A DNA stretch of 8,116 nt from Ferruginibacter sp. (GTDB lineage: Bacteria > Bacteroidota > Bacteroidia > Chitinophagales > Chitinophagaceae), in NCBI GenBank assembly GCA_018057635.1, contig JAGPDJ010000087.1:1-8116 (forward strand). The letters are read 5' to 3'. This document shows positions 1 to 7,279 of this stretch, one piece after another. The notes under the pieces are model-generated. The model saw only the letters and a list, made by a program, of their open reading frames with translations. It made no database searches and had not been told where the DNA came from. Position 1 is the stretch's first letter. Each line of letters opens with the position of its first letter. A program made the position numbers and the translations under genes.

Positions 1-710
1 TCATTTTTTAAAAGCCTTACCGGAGTCAGCTGCTTTAATGCCAGTACCGTGTCACCTTCACCGGCTGCCAAAACAGCCTGTTTAAAATTTATATGGCTGG
101 ATGCTTCATTGCTGGCCACAAACCGGCTGCCTACCTGCACTCCCGATGCGCCCAATATCATGGCGGCCAGCATCTGTCTTCCGGTTGCAATGCCGCCGGC
201 TGCAATAACCGGAATACTTACTGCATTACAAACAGCAGGTATCAGAACAAAACTGGTCGTTTCTTCCCTGCCGTTATGCCCGCCGGCTTCAAAACCTTCG
301 GCTACAACAGCATCACATCCTGCATCCTGGGCTTTTAAAGCAAATTTGCTGCTGCTCACCACATGCACCACTTTAATATGATGCTGCTTTAGCCTGGCCG
401 TATAAGTTTTAGGATTGCCGGCAGAAGTGAACACTACCGGCACTTTTTCATCAATGATCGTCTGAATGTGTTCTTCAATATTGGGATACAACAAAGGTAC
501 ATTTACACCAAAGGGCTTATCTGTAGCAGCTTTACACTTTTGTATATTCTCTTTCAGAATATGCGGGTACATGCTGCCGCTGCCTAATAAACCAAGTCCT
601 CCTGCATTGCTTACTGCACTGGCCAGGCGCCATCCGCTGGCCCAGATCATGCCAGCCTGTATCAGTGGAATCTCAATATTAAAAAGCTTTGTTATGTTAT
701 TTTGAAACAT
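1..710 (-). CDS. Nitronate monooxygenase / FabK-like FMN-dependent TIM-barrel enzyme (C-terminus cut off)
   Basis: The reverse strand reads open from the ATG at 708-710 to the left edge, giving 236 residues with no stop; family members run to about 310-330, so roughly the last quarter is missing. Visible marks of the 2-nitropropane dioxygenase-like family are: an N-terminal first barrel strand IPLIQAGM (14-21), the AGGLGLLG loop (36-43), KPFGVNV (65-71), the phosphate/active-site motif EGFEAGGHNGR (138-148) with the conserved histidine at 145, the FMN-phosphate loop AAGGIATG (170-177), and GASGVQVGSRF (187-197). The family includes nitronate monooxygenases, which oxidise alkyl nitronates, and the enoyl-ACP reductase FabK, which completes the fatty-acid elongation cycle. 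The motif spacing resembles FabK closely, but Bacteroidota homologues are usually labelled nitronate monooxygenase and the sequence alone does not settle the substrate. It should be cytoplasmic. No gene lies close upstream, so it probably has its own promoter. The family call is secure; the reaction is not. Confidence 0.9.
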   Translation of the reverse strand, partial: MFQNNITKLFNIEIPLIQAGMIWASGWRLASAVSNAGGLGLLGSGSMYPHILKENIQKCKAATDKPFGVNVPLLYPNIEEHIQTIIDEKVPVVFTSAGNPKTYTARLKQHHIKVVHVVSSSKFALKAQDAGCDAVVAEGFEAGGHNGREETTSFVLIPAVCNAVSIPVIAAGGIATGRQMLAAMILGASGVQVGSRFVASNEASSHINFKQAVLAAGEGDTVLALKQLTPVRLLKN

Positions 711-819
711 AGAAATTTAAGTTGATACAAATTAAAGACAAACGGTTGCAGTAAGGGAAAAAATTATGAACATTTACACATGTCATTAAAAGAAAATTGA
801 ATAGAGAGCATTGGTTTTT

Positions 820-858
820 AAATAAAGTCTTTTGCTTTTAATAATTCAGACTTTATTT
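820..858. repeat. Perfect 11-bp inverted repeat
   Basis: The arms AAATAAAGTCT (820-830) and AGACTTTATTT (848-858) are exact reverse complements separated by a 17-base AT-rich loop. On the plus strand the second arm runs into a T tract (856-861), so a weak intrinsic terminator is possible, but the stem is AT-rich and no plus-strand gene ends nearby. It lies about 110 bases upstream of the FabK-like start, so a protein-binding site is another option. Confidence 0.6.
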
Positions 859-904
859 TTTAGATATTAAGTAACAAACTTTTTAATTAATTGATTTTCA
901 TTAT

Positions 905-1003
905 CTTCTTTTCCTTGATCCCGCTAAACGCGGGACCTTGTTCCAAGAAGCAAAAATCAAGGGCTGCGGAAAAAAAAGCTCCCGATTCGCTTCGCTCTCG
1001 GGA
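905..1003. repeat. Hairpin-bearing intergenic block, possible dispersed repeat
   Basis: Two compact hairpins sit 45 bases apart: TCCCGC (919-924) with GCGGGA (930-935) around a 5-base loop, and TCCCGA (980-985) with TCGGGA (998-1003) around a 12-base loop. Two more inverted pairs, CTTCTT/AAGAAG (905-910, 945-950) and CCTTGAT/ATCAAGG (913-919, 956-962), enclose the first hairpin. The block is GC-richer than its surroundings. On the minus strand a frame without stops runs 41 codons (901-1026) but has no start codon. From memory, similar TCCCG(A)-hairpin sequences recur between genes in Chitinophagaceae and relatives; only one copy is in this window, so the repeat status is an inference. Confidence 0.45.
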
Positions 1004-1037
1004 CGCGGTAAAAATTTAAAGCCTGGCTAAAATGAAA

Positions 1038-1080
1038 TAAGTCACAACAGTTGAATATGACCAAACAATTGTGCGACTTA
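1038..1080. repeat. Imperfect inverted repeat
   Basis: TAAGTC (1038-1043) pairs with GACTTA (1075-1080). Moving inward, ACAA pairs with TTGT after a 2-base bulge, and TTG (1051-1053) pairs with CAA (1066-1068) after a 3-base bulge. The remaining loop is 12 bases. It is not followed by a T tract on either strand, so it does not look like an intrinsic terminator. Confidence 0.4.
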
Positions 1081-1121
1081 CCAGCAAAGAATATTTCCAA
1101 ACTTCAGTAACAACTATTTCA

Positions 1122-1155
1122 TTTCTTAACGCCATTCTTTAAATTTTCTTAACGC
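1122..1155. repeat. Short direct repeat, 23-base period
   Basis: TTTCTTAACGC occurs at 1122-1132 and again at 1145-1155. The bases after each copy are also similar (CATTCTTT and AATTTTTT), so this looks like a decayed two-copy tandem. It could equally be chance in AT-rich DNA. Confidence 0.4.
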
Positions 1156-1340
1156 AATTTTTTCCGAGGCCCGCACTTCAAAACTCTTTTCTGAGACAGA
1201 GTATATGGTCTTATTCATTTTATTGTTACTTCTCCTGATTGGTCGATTTTACTACAACATAATTCTCCACTAAAAAAGGTGCCAGGAAGCTCAATACAAG
1301 ACAAAGATTATCCAATGCTCAATAAATGTAAATGAGAACA

Positions 1341-2342
1341 TTACTTAGTTCCGCCGCCAAGATCAATGGCAGTATTATCGCCAATATTCAGGTTGCGGCT
1401 AACGCCTTTCACTTCTGCATCGCTGCCAATAAGCGAATTGGTTAATACGATCTCCTGCAGGTTAGAGTATGCGCCAATGATGGAGTCTTTAACAATAGCC
1501 CTGTTGATGGTAGAGTTTTCGCCGATGGCCACATTTGGGCCTATCACGGAGTTTTTTATTTTACAACCTTCACCGATACTAACGGGAGGCACTATGATCG
1601 TGTTTTCAAAATCATTGGGCTCTTTGATATCTACCCCGATCTTTTTCAATAAAATGGCATTTGATTGCAGCAATGTCTCTTTCTTTCCGCAATCAAACCA
1701 GTTAGCAACTTTAAAAGATTTGAATTTTACGCCTTGCTGTATCATGCATTCCAGTGCATCTGTAATACTAAATTCCTCATAACTGTTTTTTGCCTCACTG
1801 ATACTTTGGATGCACGAAAATAGTTTTTCAGTTTCCCTGATCTTGTAAATACCTACCAGGGCCATATTGCTTTTTGGAATGGCTGGTTTTTCTACCAGCC
1901 TGCTGATGAAAGCATCTTCTTCTACTTCTGCCACCCCAAAATTGCGTGGGTCATCAACTTTTTTTATTCCAAGCATGGAATAAGGTTCTTCCAGTATTTC
2001 TGTCACATTGTATTCTGCAATCGTATCACCCAAAACGATGATCACTTCATCATCAGCAACCAGCTCCCTTGTCAATTCAATAGCGTGACCGGTGCCATAC
2101 CGTTCATTTTGTGTAACAAACTGGCAATTTAAGTTGGGATAATGCTGTTTTACATAATCCTGTATCTTTTCTCCCAGGTAACCAATGATGAAAATGAAAT
2201 CATTTACACCAGCATCATGTAACTGGTCGATGGTGAAACTAAGTATAGTTTTACCGGCTAACGGGATCAGCGCTTTAGGTTGAGTGTATGTATGTGGACG
2301 TAGTTTGGTTCCTACACCTGCTACTGGTATGATTGCCTTCAT
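1341..2342 (-). CDS. Sugar-phosphate nucleotidylyltransferase with C-terminal left-handed beta-helix
   Basis: The protein (333 residues from the chosen start) should transfer a nucleotidyl group from an NTP to a sugar 1-phosphate, making an NDP-sugar in the cytoplasm. The N-terminal Rossmann-like domain (about 1-235) begins MKAIIPVAG and carries the signature GVGTKLRPHTYTQPKALIP (9-27), where the usual GxGTRL arginine is lysine 13. It also has YGTGHAI (82-88), the metal-binding LGD with Asp106, the NFGV loop (134-137), VEKP (150-153) and WFDCG (215-219). Residues about 249-325 are hexapeptide-type repeats (PPVSIGEGCKI, IGPNVAIGENSTI) forming a left-handed beta-helix, as in long-form RmlA/StrD-like and GlmU-like enzymes. 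The helix could be only structural or could be an acyltransferase; I see no clear acyltransferase signature. The nucleotide and sugar cannot be told from sequence. The frame stays open to an ATG at 2402, adding 20 residues (MQTERLSANENN...) that do not look like the family; I chose 2342 because such enzymes start directly at the MKAII strand. Confidence 0.88.
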   Translation of the reverse strand: MKAIIPVAGVGTKLRPHTYTQPKALIPLAGKTILSFTIDQLHDAGVNDFIFIIGYLGEKIQDYVKQHYPNLNCQFVTQNERYGTGHAIELTRELVADDEVIIVLGDTIAEYNVTEILEEPYSMLGIKKVDDPRNFGVAEVEEDAFISRLVEKPAIPKSNMALVGIYKIRETEKLFSCIQSISEAKNSYEEFSITDALECMIQQGVKFKSFKVANWFDCGKKETLLQSNAILLKKIGVDIKEPNDFENTIIVPPVSIGEGCKIKNSVIGPNVAIGENSTINRAIVKDSIIGAYSNLQEIVLTNSLIGSDAEVKGVSRNLNIGDNTAIDLGGGTK

Positions 2343-2411
2343 TGATTTTATTATTTCCTTCCCGCAGTTATTTTCGTTTGCACTTAATCGCTCTGTCTGC
2401 ATTTGGGTAAG

Positions 2412-2419
2412 TGAAAGTA
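2412..2419 (-). promoter_or_regulatory. Candidate -7 box for the nucleotidylyltransferase gene
   Basis: The minus strand reads TACTTTCA, matching four of six fixed positions of the Bacteroidota -7 element TAnnTTTG. A TTCG 17 bases upstream could be a weak -33 element. The box ends 9 bases before the upstream ATG (2402), the same spacing as the similar uvrA box. Confidence 0.3.
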
Positions 2420-2460
2420 GTAAATTTTGTGTAAAACGAACACATTACGGTAATAGTATT

Positions 2461-2540
2461 ATGTATGATTTATGATTTAAGATGTATGATATACAATGCG
2501 CATTAAAGAAATCATACATCTATCATCTAACATCATAAAT
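2461..2540. repeat. Large imperfect inverted repeat between divergent genes
   Basis: GATGTATGAT (2481-2490) is the exact reverse complement of 2511-2520, and ATTTATGAT (2468-2476) is the exact reverse complement of 2532-2540, so the pairs nest. The right arm is about 7 bases longer than the left. The 20-base centre holds the 10-base palindrome AATGCGCATT (2495-2504). The left arm is itself built of repeats of ATGAT-type words. It lies between the divergent nucleotidylyltransferase and glyA genes. It could be a dispersed repeat or a regulator site. Confidence 0.6.
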
Positions 2541-2555
2541 TTAAAAAAGTGCTGC

Positions 2556-2563
2556 TATATTTG
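2556..2563 (+). promoter_or_regulatory. Candidate -7 promoter box for glyA
   Basis: TATATTTG matches the Bacteroidota -7 consensus TAnnTTTG at every fixed position and lies 17 bases before the glyA ATG. No TTTG-like -33 element is seen at the usual spacing. Transcription would start close to the ATG, giving a leader of roughly 10-15 bases. Confidence 0.5.
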
Positions 2564-2580
2564 CCGGATAATACAAAAAC

Positions 2581-3861
2581 ATGCAAAAAGACAATGTGAT
2601 CTTTAACCTGATCAACAAAGAACTGGAAAGGCAACGCAACGGAATTGAGCTGATAGCAAGTGAAAATTTCACCAGCATGCAGGTAATGCAGGCAATGGGC
2701 ACTTCGCTTACCAATAAATATGCAGAAGGCTACCCTGGCAGAAGATATTATGGCGGATGTGAAGTGGTAGATGAGATTGAACAACTTGCCATTGACAGGC
2801 TAAAAGAAATATTCAATTGCGAATACGCCAATGTGCAACCACACAGCGGTGCCCAGGCCAATGCAGCACTGATGCTGGCAATATTACAACCGGGTGATAA
2901 AATCCTCGGCCTCGACCTGAGTATGGGCGGGCACCTCACCCATGGTTCACCGGTAAATTTCTCCGGAAAGATCTACAAACCTTCCTTTTATGGCGTAAAA
3001 AAAGAAACCGGACTGATAGATTATGAAATGCTGGAAGAACAGGCCAGGAAAGAAAGGCCAAAACTGATCATTTGTGGCGCTTCAGCCTACAGCAGGGATA
3101 TTGATTATGCCAGGATACGCAAAGTAGCCGATGAAGTAAATGCATTTGTATTATGTGACATGGCACACCCTGCCGGGTTAATTGCCAAAGGATTATTATC
3201 CTCTCCATTTGACCATTGCCATTTTGTGACCAGTACTACGCACAAAACCTTACGCGGGCCAAGAGGTGGAATCATATTGATGAAAAAAGATGTGGAAAAC
3301 AGTTTCGGTTCAAAAGACCTGAAAGGTAACCTGCGCATGATGAGCAATGTACTGGATATGGCCGTTTTCCCAGGAACACAGGGCGGCCCGCTGGAACATG
3401 TGATTGCTGCCAAAGCCGTGGCATTCGGTGAAATACTAACGGATGAGTTTACTCGTTATGTAACACAGGTTCAGGTAAATGCACAGGCCATGGCAAAAGC
3501 GTTTGTGGCTAAGGGTTACCAGATCATCAGCGGCGGTACCGACAACCACCTGATGCTGATTGACCTGCGTAACAAAAATATTACCGGTAAAAAAGCACAG
3601 GAAACGCTTGACAAGGCACACATCACTTTAAATAAAAATGCAGTGCCATTTGATGACAAGAGCCCGTTCGTTACCAGTGGTATCCGCGTAGGTGTACCGG
3701 CCATCACTACCCGCGGCATGAAAGAAGCAGATATGCAGACCGTTGTTGATTTTATTGACAGGGTGCTGATGAATATTGATGACGAAAAAACGATCAGTGC
3801 TGTAAAGAATGAAGTAAGTGCATTTATGAAGAATTTCCCTTTATACCCCGAACTGGGATAA
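2581..3861 (+). CDS. glyA: Serine hydroxymethyltransferase
   Basis: This PLP enzyme interconverts serine plus tetrahydrofolate with glycine plus 5,10-methylene-tetrahydrofolate, the main source of one-carbon units for purines, thymidylate and methionine. It acts in the cytoplasm. The 426 residues match the usual bacterial length (about 415-430). Conserved marks in order are SENF (27-30), [13 protein letters not shown] (47-59), QPHSGAQAN (86-94), GGHLTHG (116-122), CDMAHPAGL (192-200) with the PLP-ring aspartate 193, [13 protein letters not shown] (218-230) with the Schiff-base lysine 222, FPGTQGGP (263-270) and SGIRVG (366-371) with the substrate-carboxylate arginine 369. All key residues are present. 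The ATG at 2581 is supported by the N-terminal match to the family and by a good -7 box just upstream. There is no strong Shine-Dalgarno site, as is common in this phylum. The DUF4293 gene follows after 31 bases. Confidence 0.98.
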   Translation: MQKDNVIFNLINKELERQRNGIELIASENFTSMQVMQAMGTSLTNKYAEGYPGRRYYGGCEVVDEIEQLAIDRLKEIFNCEYANVQPHSGAQANAALMLAILQPGDKILGLDLSMGGHLTHGSPVNFSGKIYKPSFYGVKKETGLIDYEMLEEQARKERPKLIICGASAYSRDIDYARIRKVADEVNAFVLCDMAHPAGLIAKGLLSSPFDHCHFVTSTTHKTLRGPRGGIILMKKDVENSFGSKDLKGNLRMMSNVLDMAVFPGTQGGPLEHVIAAKAVAFGEILTDEFTRYVTQVQVNAQAMAKAFVAKGYQIISGGTDNHLMLIDLRNKNITGKKAQETLDKAHITLNKNAVPFDDKSPFVTSGIRVGVPAITTRGMKEADMQTVVDFIDRVLMNIDDEKTISAVKNEVSAFMKNFPLYPELG

Positions 3862-3892
3862 ACTAACCTATAGTTAACAAAATAAAACCTAC

Positions 3893-4309
3893 ATGATACA
3901 GCGTATACAAACCGTATGGTTCCTACTGGCATCCGTAAGCGCTTTTTTGAGCTTAAAATTCCCGTTTTTCATCGGCACCAACAAAGACCACGAAGCTTCT
4001 TACCAGTTAAATGGAATGGAAAATATTTACCTGATGCTGATGACGATCTTAATTGGCGCACTGGCATTTGTTACCATCTTCTTCTTCAAAAAAAGAAGGC
4101 GGCAGGTGCGATTGGCTGTGCTGGGTATCGGACTTGAACTGGTGCTGATACTGTTATATTACTTTCATGTGCGCACTTTTATAGAAAAAACCGGGGCTTA
4201 TGCATTGAGTGCATTACTTCAGGGTTGTGTGTTATTCTTCTTTTTTATGGCATTGCGGGGTATTGGCAGGGATATAAAAGTTATAAAGGAAAGTGACCGG
4301 TTACGATAA
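3893..4309 (+). CDS. DUF4293 family four-helix membrane protein
   Basis: The 138-residue protein has four predicted membrane segments, at about 8-27, 45-65, 72-91 and 103-121. The basic loop KKRRRQVR (66-73) lies between helices 2 and 3, which together with the basic N-terminus suggests both ends face the cytoplasm. The N-terminus MIQRIQT and the C-terminal SDRLR are typical of DUF4293, a family found in Bacteroidota with no known function. There is no cleavable signal peptide; the first helix should stay as an anchor. It starts 31 bases after glyA on the same strand with no terminator between, so the two are probably cotranscribed, but this does not by itself suggest a link to one-carbon metabolism. 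The family assignment is from recognition of these end motifs and the topology. Confidence 0.85.
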   Translation: MIQRIQTVWFLLASVSAFLSLKFPFFIGTNKDHEASYQLNGMENIYLMLMTILIGALAFVTIFFFKKRRRQVRLAVLGIGLELVLILLYYFHVRTFIEKTGAYALSALLQGCVLFFFFMALRGIGRDIKVIKESDRLR

Positions 4310-4373
4310 ATTTTAATATTGCAATACTTGATGTTGTGAATATTACATTCATGTTTTTTCATATTAAATGCAG

Positions 4374-4423
4374 ATTGCTTCGTACCTCGCAATGACGGAA
4401 TTAATTGTGGTTTGCTATGACGG
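4374..4423. repeat. Short hairpin and direct repeat at a convergent gene junction
   Basis: ATTGC (4374-4378) and GCAAT (4389-4393) can pair around a 10-base loop. GCAATGACGG (4389-4398) then recurs as GCTATGACGG (4414-4423) with one mismatch, 25 bases later, ending just before the uvrA stop codon. A 10-base palindrome TATTGCAATA lies at 4317-4326. The motif ATTGCTTCG...CTCGCAATGACGG resembles, from memory, a dispersed intergenic sequence seen in several bacterial groups including Bacteroidota. There is no T tract, so terminator function for the two converging genes is doubtful. Confidence 0.45.
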
Positions 4424-4424
4424 A

Positions 4425-7262
4425 TTATAAAAACTTCCCCGTAAAACTTTCCTTACATTTTTTCAGTTCAGCCGGCTTGCCGGAATAAACAAGGTTGCCA
4501 CCCGCATCGCCAGCTTCGGGGCCCAGGTCAATGATCCAGTCGCAGCTTTTTAATACATCGGTATTGTGTTCTATTACAATAATGGAATGTCCCTGTTCTA
4601 CAAGTGCATTAAAAGATGCCAGTAATTTTTTGATGTCATGAAAATGAAGACCGGTTGTTGGTTCATCAAAAATAAACAGGATGCTTCCCTGCGATTTTCC
4701 TTTACCTAAAAATGAAGCCAGTTTCACCCGTTGTGCTTCACCACCGCTCAGGGTACTGGATGATTGCCCCAGTTTCACATATCCCAAACCCACATCACTC
4801 AGTGGTTGTATTTTTTTTGCAACATCAGCTCCGTGTTTAGGATCGAGACTGAAAAATGTGATCGCCTCATCAACACTCATCTCCAGTACATCATAAATAT
4901 TCTTTCCTTCAAAAGTAATTTCCAGGATCTCTTCTTTAAAACGTTTTCCGGCACATACATCACAAACCAGGTGTACATCGGCGAGAAACTGCATTTCCAC
5001 TACCTGTTCCCCTTCGCCTTTGCAGGCATCGCAACGCCCGCCATCTACATTGAAAGAAAAATGCCGGGGCATGAAACCACGCATCTTGCTCAGTGGCTGG
5101 GCTGCAAACAGGTCCCTGATCTCATCATACGCTTTAATATAGGTTACCGGGTTGCTTCGGCTCGATTTACCGATCGGGTTTTGGTCAATCAGTTCCACCT
5201 GTATTATATAATCAATATCACCGCTGAGGCCGCGAAACAATCCCGGTTTGTCAACAAATTCATCTTTCAGTTTTTTCAATGCCGGATAAAGTATTTGCTT
5301 AACCAGGGTTGTTTTGCCACTTCCGCTAACACCACTCACCGCACATAAAACATTTAATGGGAATTCTACCGTGATGTTTTTCAGGTTGTGTTGCATGGCG
5401 CCTTCAACGGTTAATGACCGTATCCACTTACGAACCGTTTTTGGAGGATCAATGCTAAGCTTACCAGATAAATATTTTCCGGTAAGGCTGTTAGCATCTG
5501 CAATGATCTCATCATAATTGCCTTCAGCAACCACTTCTCCACCCAAATGACTGGCAAATGGCCCCATATCAATAATGTGGTCTGCTTCCTTCATCATCAT
5601 TTCATCATGTTCCACCACCACAACAGTATTTCCCAGGTCACGCAATTCTTTTAATACAACAATGAGCCTTTGTGTATCCCTGCTGTGCAAACCGATAGAT
5701 GGCTCATCCAGTATATACAATGAATTGGTGAGATTGCTTCCCAGGCTGCGTGTTAATTGAATACGCTGGCTTTCGCCGCCACTTAGTGAATTGGCCAGCC
5801 TGTTTAAGGTGAGATATCCAAGGCCTACATCAATCAGTGTTTTAAGCCGGTGTTCCAGTTCGGTAAGAATCCTTTTGGCAACCTGCTGGTCATATTCACC
5901 CAGTTTCAGTTTAGTAAACCAAACCTGCAGGTCTCTAACCGGTATTTCACACAGTTCACCAATGTGCTTGTTTCCAACCTTTACATACAATGCTTCTTTG
6001 CGTAACCGGTAGCCTTTGCAATCGGTGCACAAGGTACGGCCACGGTACCTGCTTAATAAAACACGGTACTGTACTTTATATAAATTCTGTTCTACTTCTT
6101 TAAAAAAATCATCAATGCCATTCACCTGTTCATTTCCTTTCCACAACAGGTTCAGTTGTGCGGGTGTAAGGTCCATGATGGGTTTGTGCACCGGGAAGCC
6201 CGTCTTTTTTGCAGCCCTGATGAATGCTTCTTTCCATTCACCCAGCTTTTCGCCTTTCCAGGGTGCAACGGCACCTTCGTATAAGCTTAACCGTTTGTCT
6301 GGTATAATGAGATCGGGATCAATTCCCAGTATTTGTGAAAAACCTTCACAGGTTGGGCATGCACCATAAGGATTGTTAAATGAAAAAAGATTGGGAACCG
6401 GTTCTTCAAACTGTATTCCATCCATTTCAAACTTGTTGCTGAACTGAATTTGCTTTTTCCCGTTCAGTTCCATGATCATCATTCCATCGCCCTCATAAAA
6501 AGCGGTATTCACCGAATCTGACATGCGGTGCAGGTCATCGTCATCAAATTGTTTTTTTACCAGCCTGTCTATTAATATGTATATATCTGTCTTTTTTGAT
6601 TCACCTACAGCATCTATGAAGGCGTTTATATCTTTCACTTCAAGCAGGTCTTCCATTCGGATGATCTCCCCATTCTTATATAATCTTGAAAAACCTTTTT
6701 GCAATAATATATTGAGTTCTTCCCTGATATCGCGGTTGCGGTGTTTTTTAAATGGAACCAGTATATGAACCTTGTCACCGTCTTTCAATGCCTGGATAGC
6801 ATGCAGTACATCAGCTACATCGTCTTTTTTAACTTCCCGCCCGCTTACGGGTGAAATGGTCTTACCAGTTCTTGCATATAATAAACGCAGGTAATCATAA
6901 ATTTCCGTCATGCTGCCCACCGTGCTCCTGGGAGTACGGGTGATCACTTTTTGTTCAATGGCGATGGCGGGGCAAAGGCCTTTGATATAATCCACATCAG
7001 GTTTGTTCATACGCTGCATGAACTGCCGGGCGTAAGCACTCAGGCTTTCGGCATAGCGGCGCTGCCCTTCTGCAAACAAAGTATCTATTGTTAAGGAAGA
7101 TTTACCCGAGCCTGACACACCGGTAACAACCACCAGTTTATTTCGTGGTATCGTTACCGTTACATCTTTTAAATTATGTACACGTGCTCCTTTGATCAAT
7201 ATATCATTCCCGCGTGCTGCACCTGCCGCGTTCTTATTTCTCTTAGTGATTGTTGTTTCCAT
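4425..7262 (-). CDS. uvrA: UvrABC excinuclease subunit A
   Basis: UvrA is the DNA-damage sensor of nucleotide excision repair. As an ATP-dependent dimer it scans DNA with UvrB and loads UvrB at bulky lesions before UvrC cuts. The 945 residues fit the family (about 930-960). Both ABC modules are complete. Module 1 has Walker A GVSGSGKSS (48-56), zinc-module cysteines 302/305 and 412/415, signature LSGGESQRIQL (493-503) and Walker B LYILDEPSIGLH (515-526), then EHD (551-553). Module 2 has Walker A GVSGSGKTT (644-652), zinc-finger cysteines 744/747 and 767/770, signature LSGGEAQRVKL (838-848) and Walker B FIFDEPTTGLH (863-873), then EHN (898-900). No catalytic or zinc residue is missing. The UvrB-binding region YAESLSAYARQF (70-81) and the ITRTPRSTVG segment (107-116) are typical of true UvrA. 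The first 18 residues are a variable lead-in. It is transcribed alone, convergent with DUF4293 and divergent from the sigma gene. I see no LexA-type box. Confidence 0.98.
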   Translation of the reverse strand: METTITKRNKNAAGAARGNDILIKGARVHNLKDVTVTIPRNKLVVVTGVSGSGKSSLTIDTLFAEGQRRYAESLSAYARQFMQRMNKPDVDYIKGLCPAIAIEQKVITRTPRSTVGSMTEIYDYLRLLYARTGKTISPVSGREVKKDDVADVLHAIQALKDGDKVHILVPFKKHRNRDIREELNILLQKGFSRLYKNGEIIRMEDLLEVKDINAFIDAVGESKKTDIYILIDRLVKKQFDDDDLHRMSDSVNTAFYEGDGMMIMELNGKKQIQFSNKFEMDGIQFEEPVPNLFSFNNPYGACPTCEGFSQILGIDPDLIIPDKRLSLYEGAVAPWKGEKLGEWKEAFIRAAKKTGFPVHKPIMDLTPAQLNLLWKGNEQVNGIDDFFKEVEQNLYKVQYRVLLSRYRGRTLCTDCKGYRLRKEALYVKVGNKHIGELCEIPVRDLQVWFTKLKLGEYDQQVAKRILTELEHRLKTLIDVGLGYLTLNRLANSLSGGESQRIQLTRSLGSNLTNSLYILDEPSIGLHSRDTQRLIVVLKELRDLGNTVVVVEHDEMMMKEADHIIDMGPFASHLGGEVVAEGNYDEIIADANSLTGKYLSGKLSIDPPKTVRKWIRSLTVEGAMQHNLKNITVEFPLNVLCAVSGVSGSGKTTLVKQILYPALKKLKDEFVDKPGLFRGLSGDIDYIIQVELIDQNPIGKSSRSNPVTYIKAYDEIRDLFAAQPLSKMRGFMPRHFSFNVDGGRCDACKGEGEQVVEMQFLADVHLVCDVCAGKRFKEEILEITFEGKNIYDVLEMSVDEAITFFSLDPKHGADVAKKIQPLSDVGLGYVKLGQSSSTLSGGEAQRVKLASFLGKGKSQGSILFIFDEPTTGLHFHDIKKLLASFNALVEQGHSIIVIEHNTDVLKSCDWIIDLGPEAGDAGGNLVYSGKPAELKKCKESFTGKFL

Positions 7263-7271
7263 ATAATAGTG

Positions 7272-7279
7272 CGAAAGTA
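7272..7279 (-). promoter_or_regulatory. Candidate -7 promoter box for uvrA
   Basis: The minus strand reads TACTTTCG, five of six fixed positions of the Bacteroidota TAnnTTTG element, ending 9 bases before the uvrA ATG. Transcription would then start within a few bases of the start codon, giving a very short or absent leader. No convincing -33 element was found. Confidence 0.4.

Larger units (their letters stand above)
711..1340. other. 630-base gene-free spacer rich in repeats
   Basis: This stretch separates the start of the FabK-like gene from the end of the nucleotidylyltransferase gene. I find no open frame with family resemblance; the longest ATG frame I see is 39 codons (minus, 1016-1135). 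It is AT-rich except for a GC-richer block at about 913-1010. It contains an 11-bp inverted repeat (820-858), a block with two TCCCG-type hairpins (905-1003), an imperfect inverted repeat (1038-1080) and a 23-base spaced direct repeat (1122-1155), listed separately. No clear rho-independent terminator follows the nucleotidylyltransferase stop at 1341 within the first hundred bases. Confidence 0.7.

Noticed and set aside
49..381. Plus-strand frames of 81-110 codons at the left edge
   Set aside because: They are antisense to the FabK-like gene, whose motifs are clear on the minus strand.
1016..1135. A 39-codon minus-strand frame in the 630-base spacer
   Set aside because: It begins with an ATG but has no recognisable family or promoter and overlaps repeats; it is the length expected by chance.
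711..1340. Possible tRNA, small structured RNA or CRISPR array in the spacer
   Set aside because: The inverted repeats do not fit a cloverleaf, and the only direct repeat has two short copies without regular spacers.
1366..1782. A 138-codon plus-strand frame opposite the nucleotidylyltransferase
   Set aside because: It is antisense to conserved hexapeptide-repeat coding sequence, whose periodicity keeps the opposite frame open.
3516..3932. A 138-codon minus-strand frame opposite the end of glyA and start of the DUF4293 gene
   Set aside because: It overlaps two genes with strong family support and its translation resembles no known protein.
4764..5348. A 194-codon open frame on the plus strand inside uvrA
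   Set aside because: It lies entirely antisense to a complete, well-conserved uvrA module and its translation shows no family motif; long antisense frames are common opposite conserved genes.
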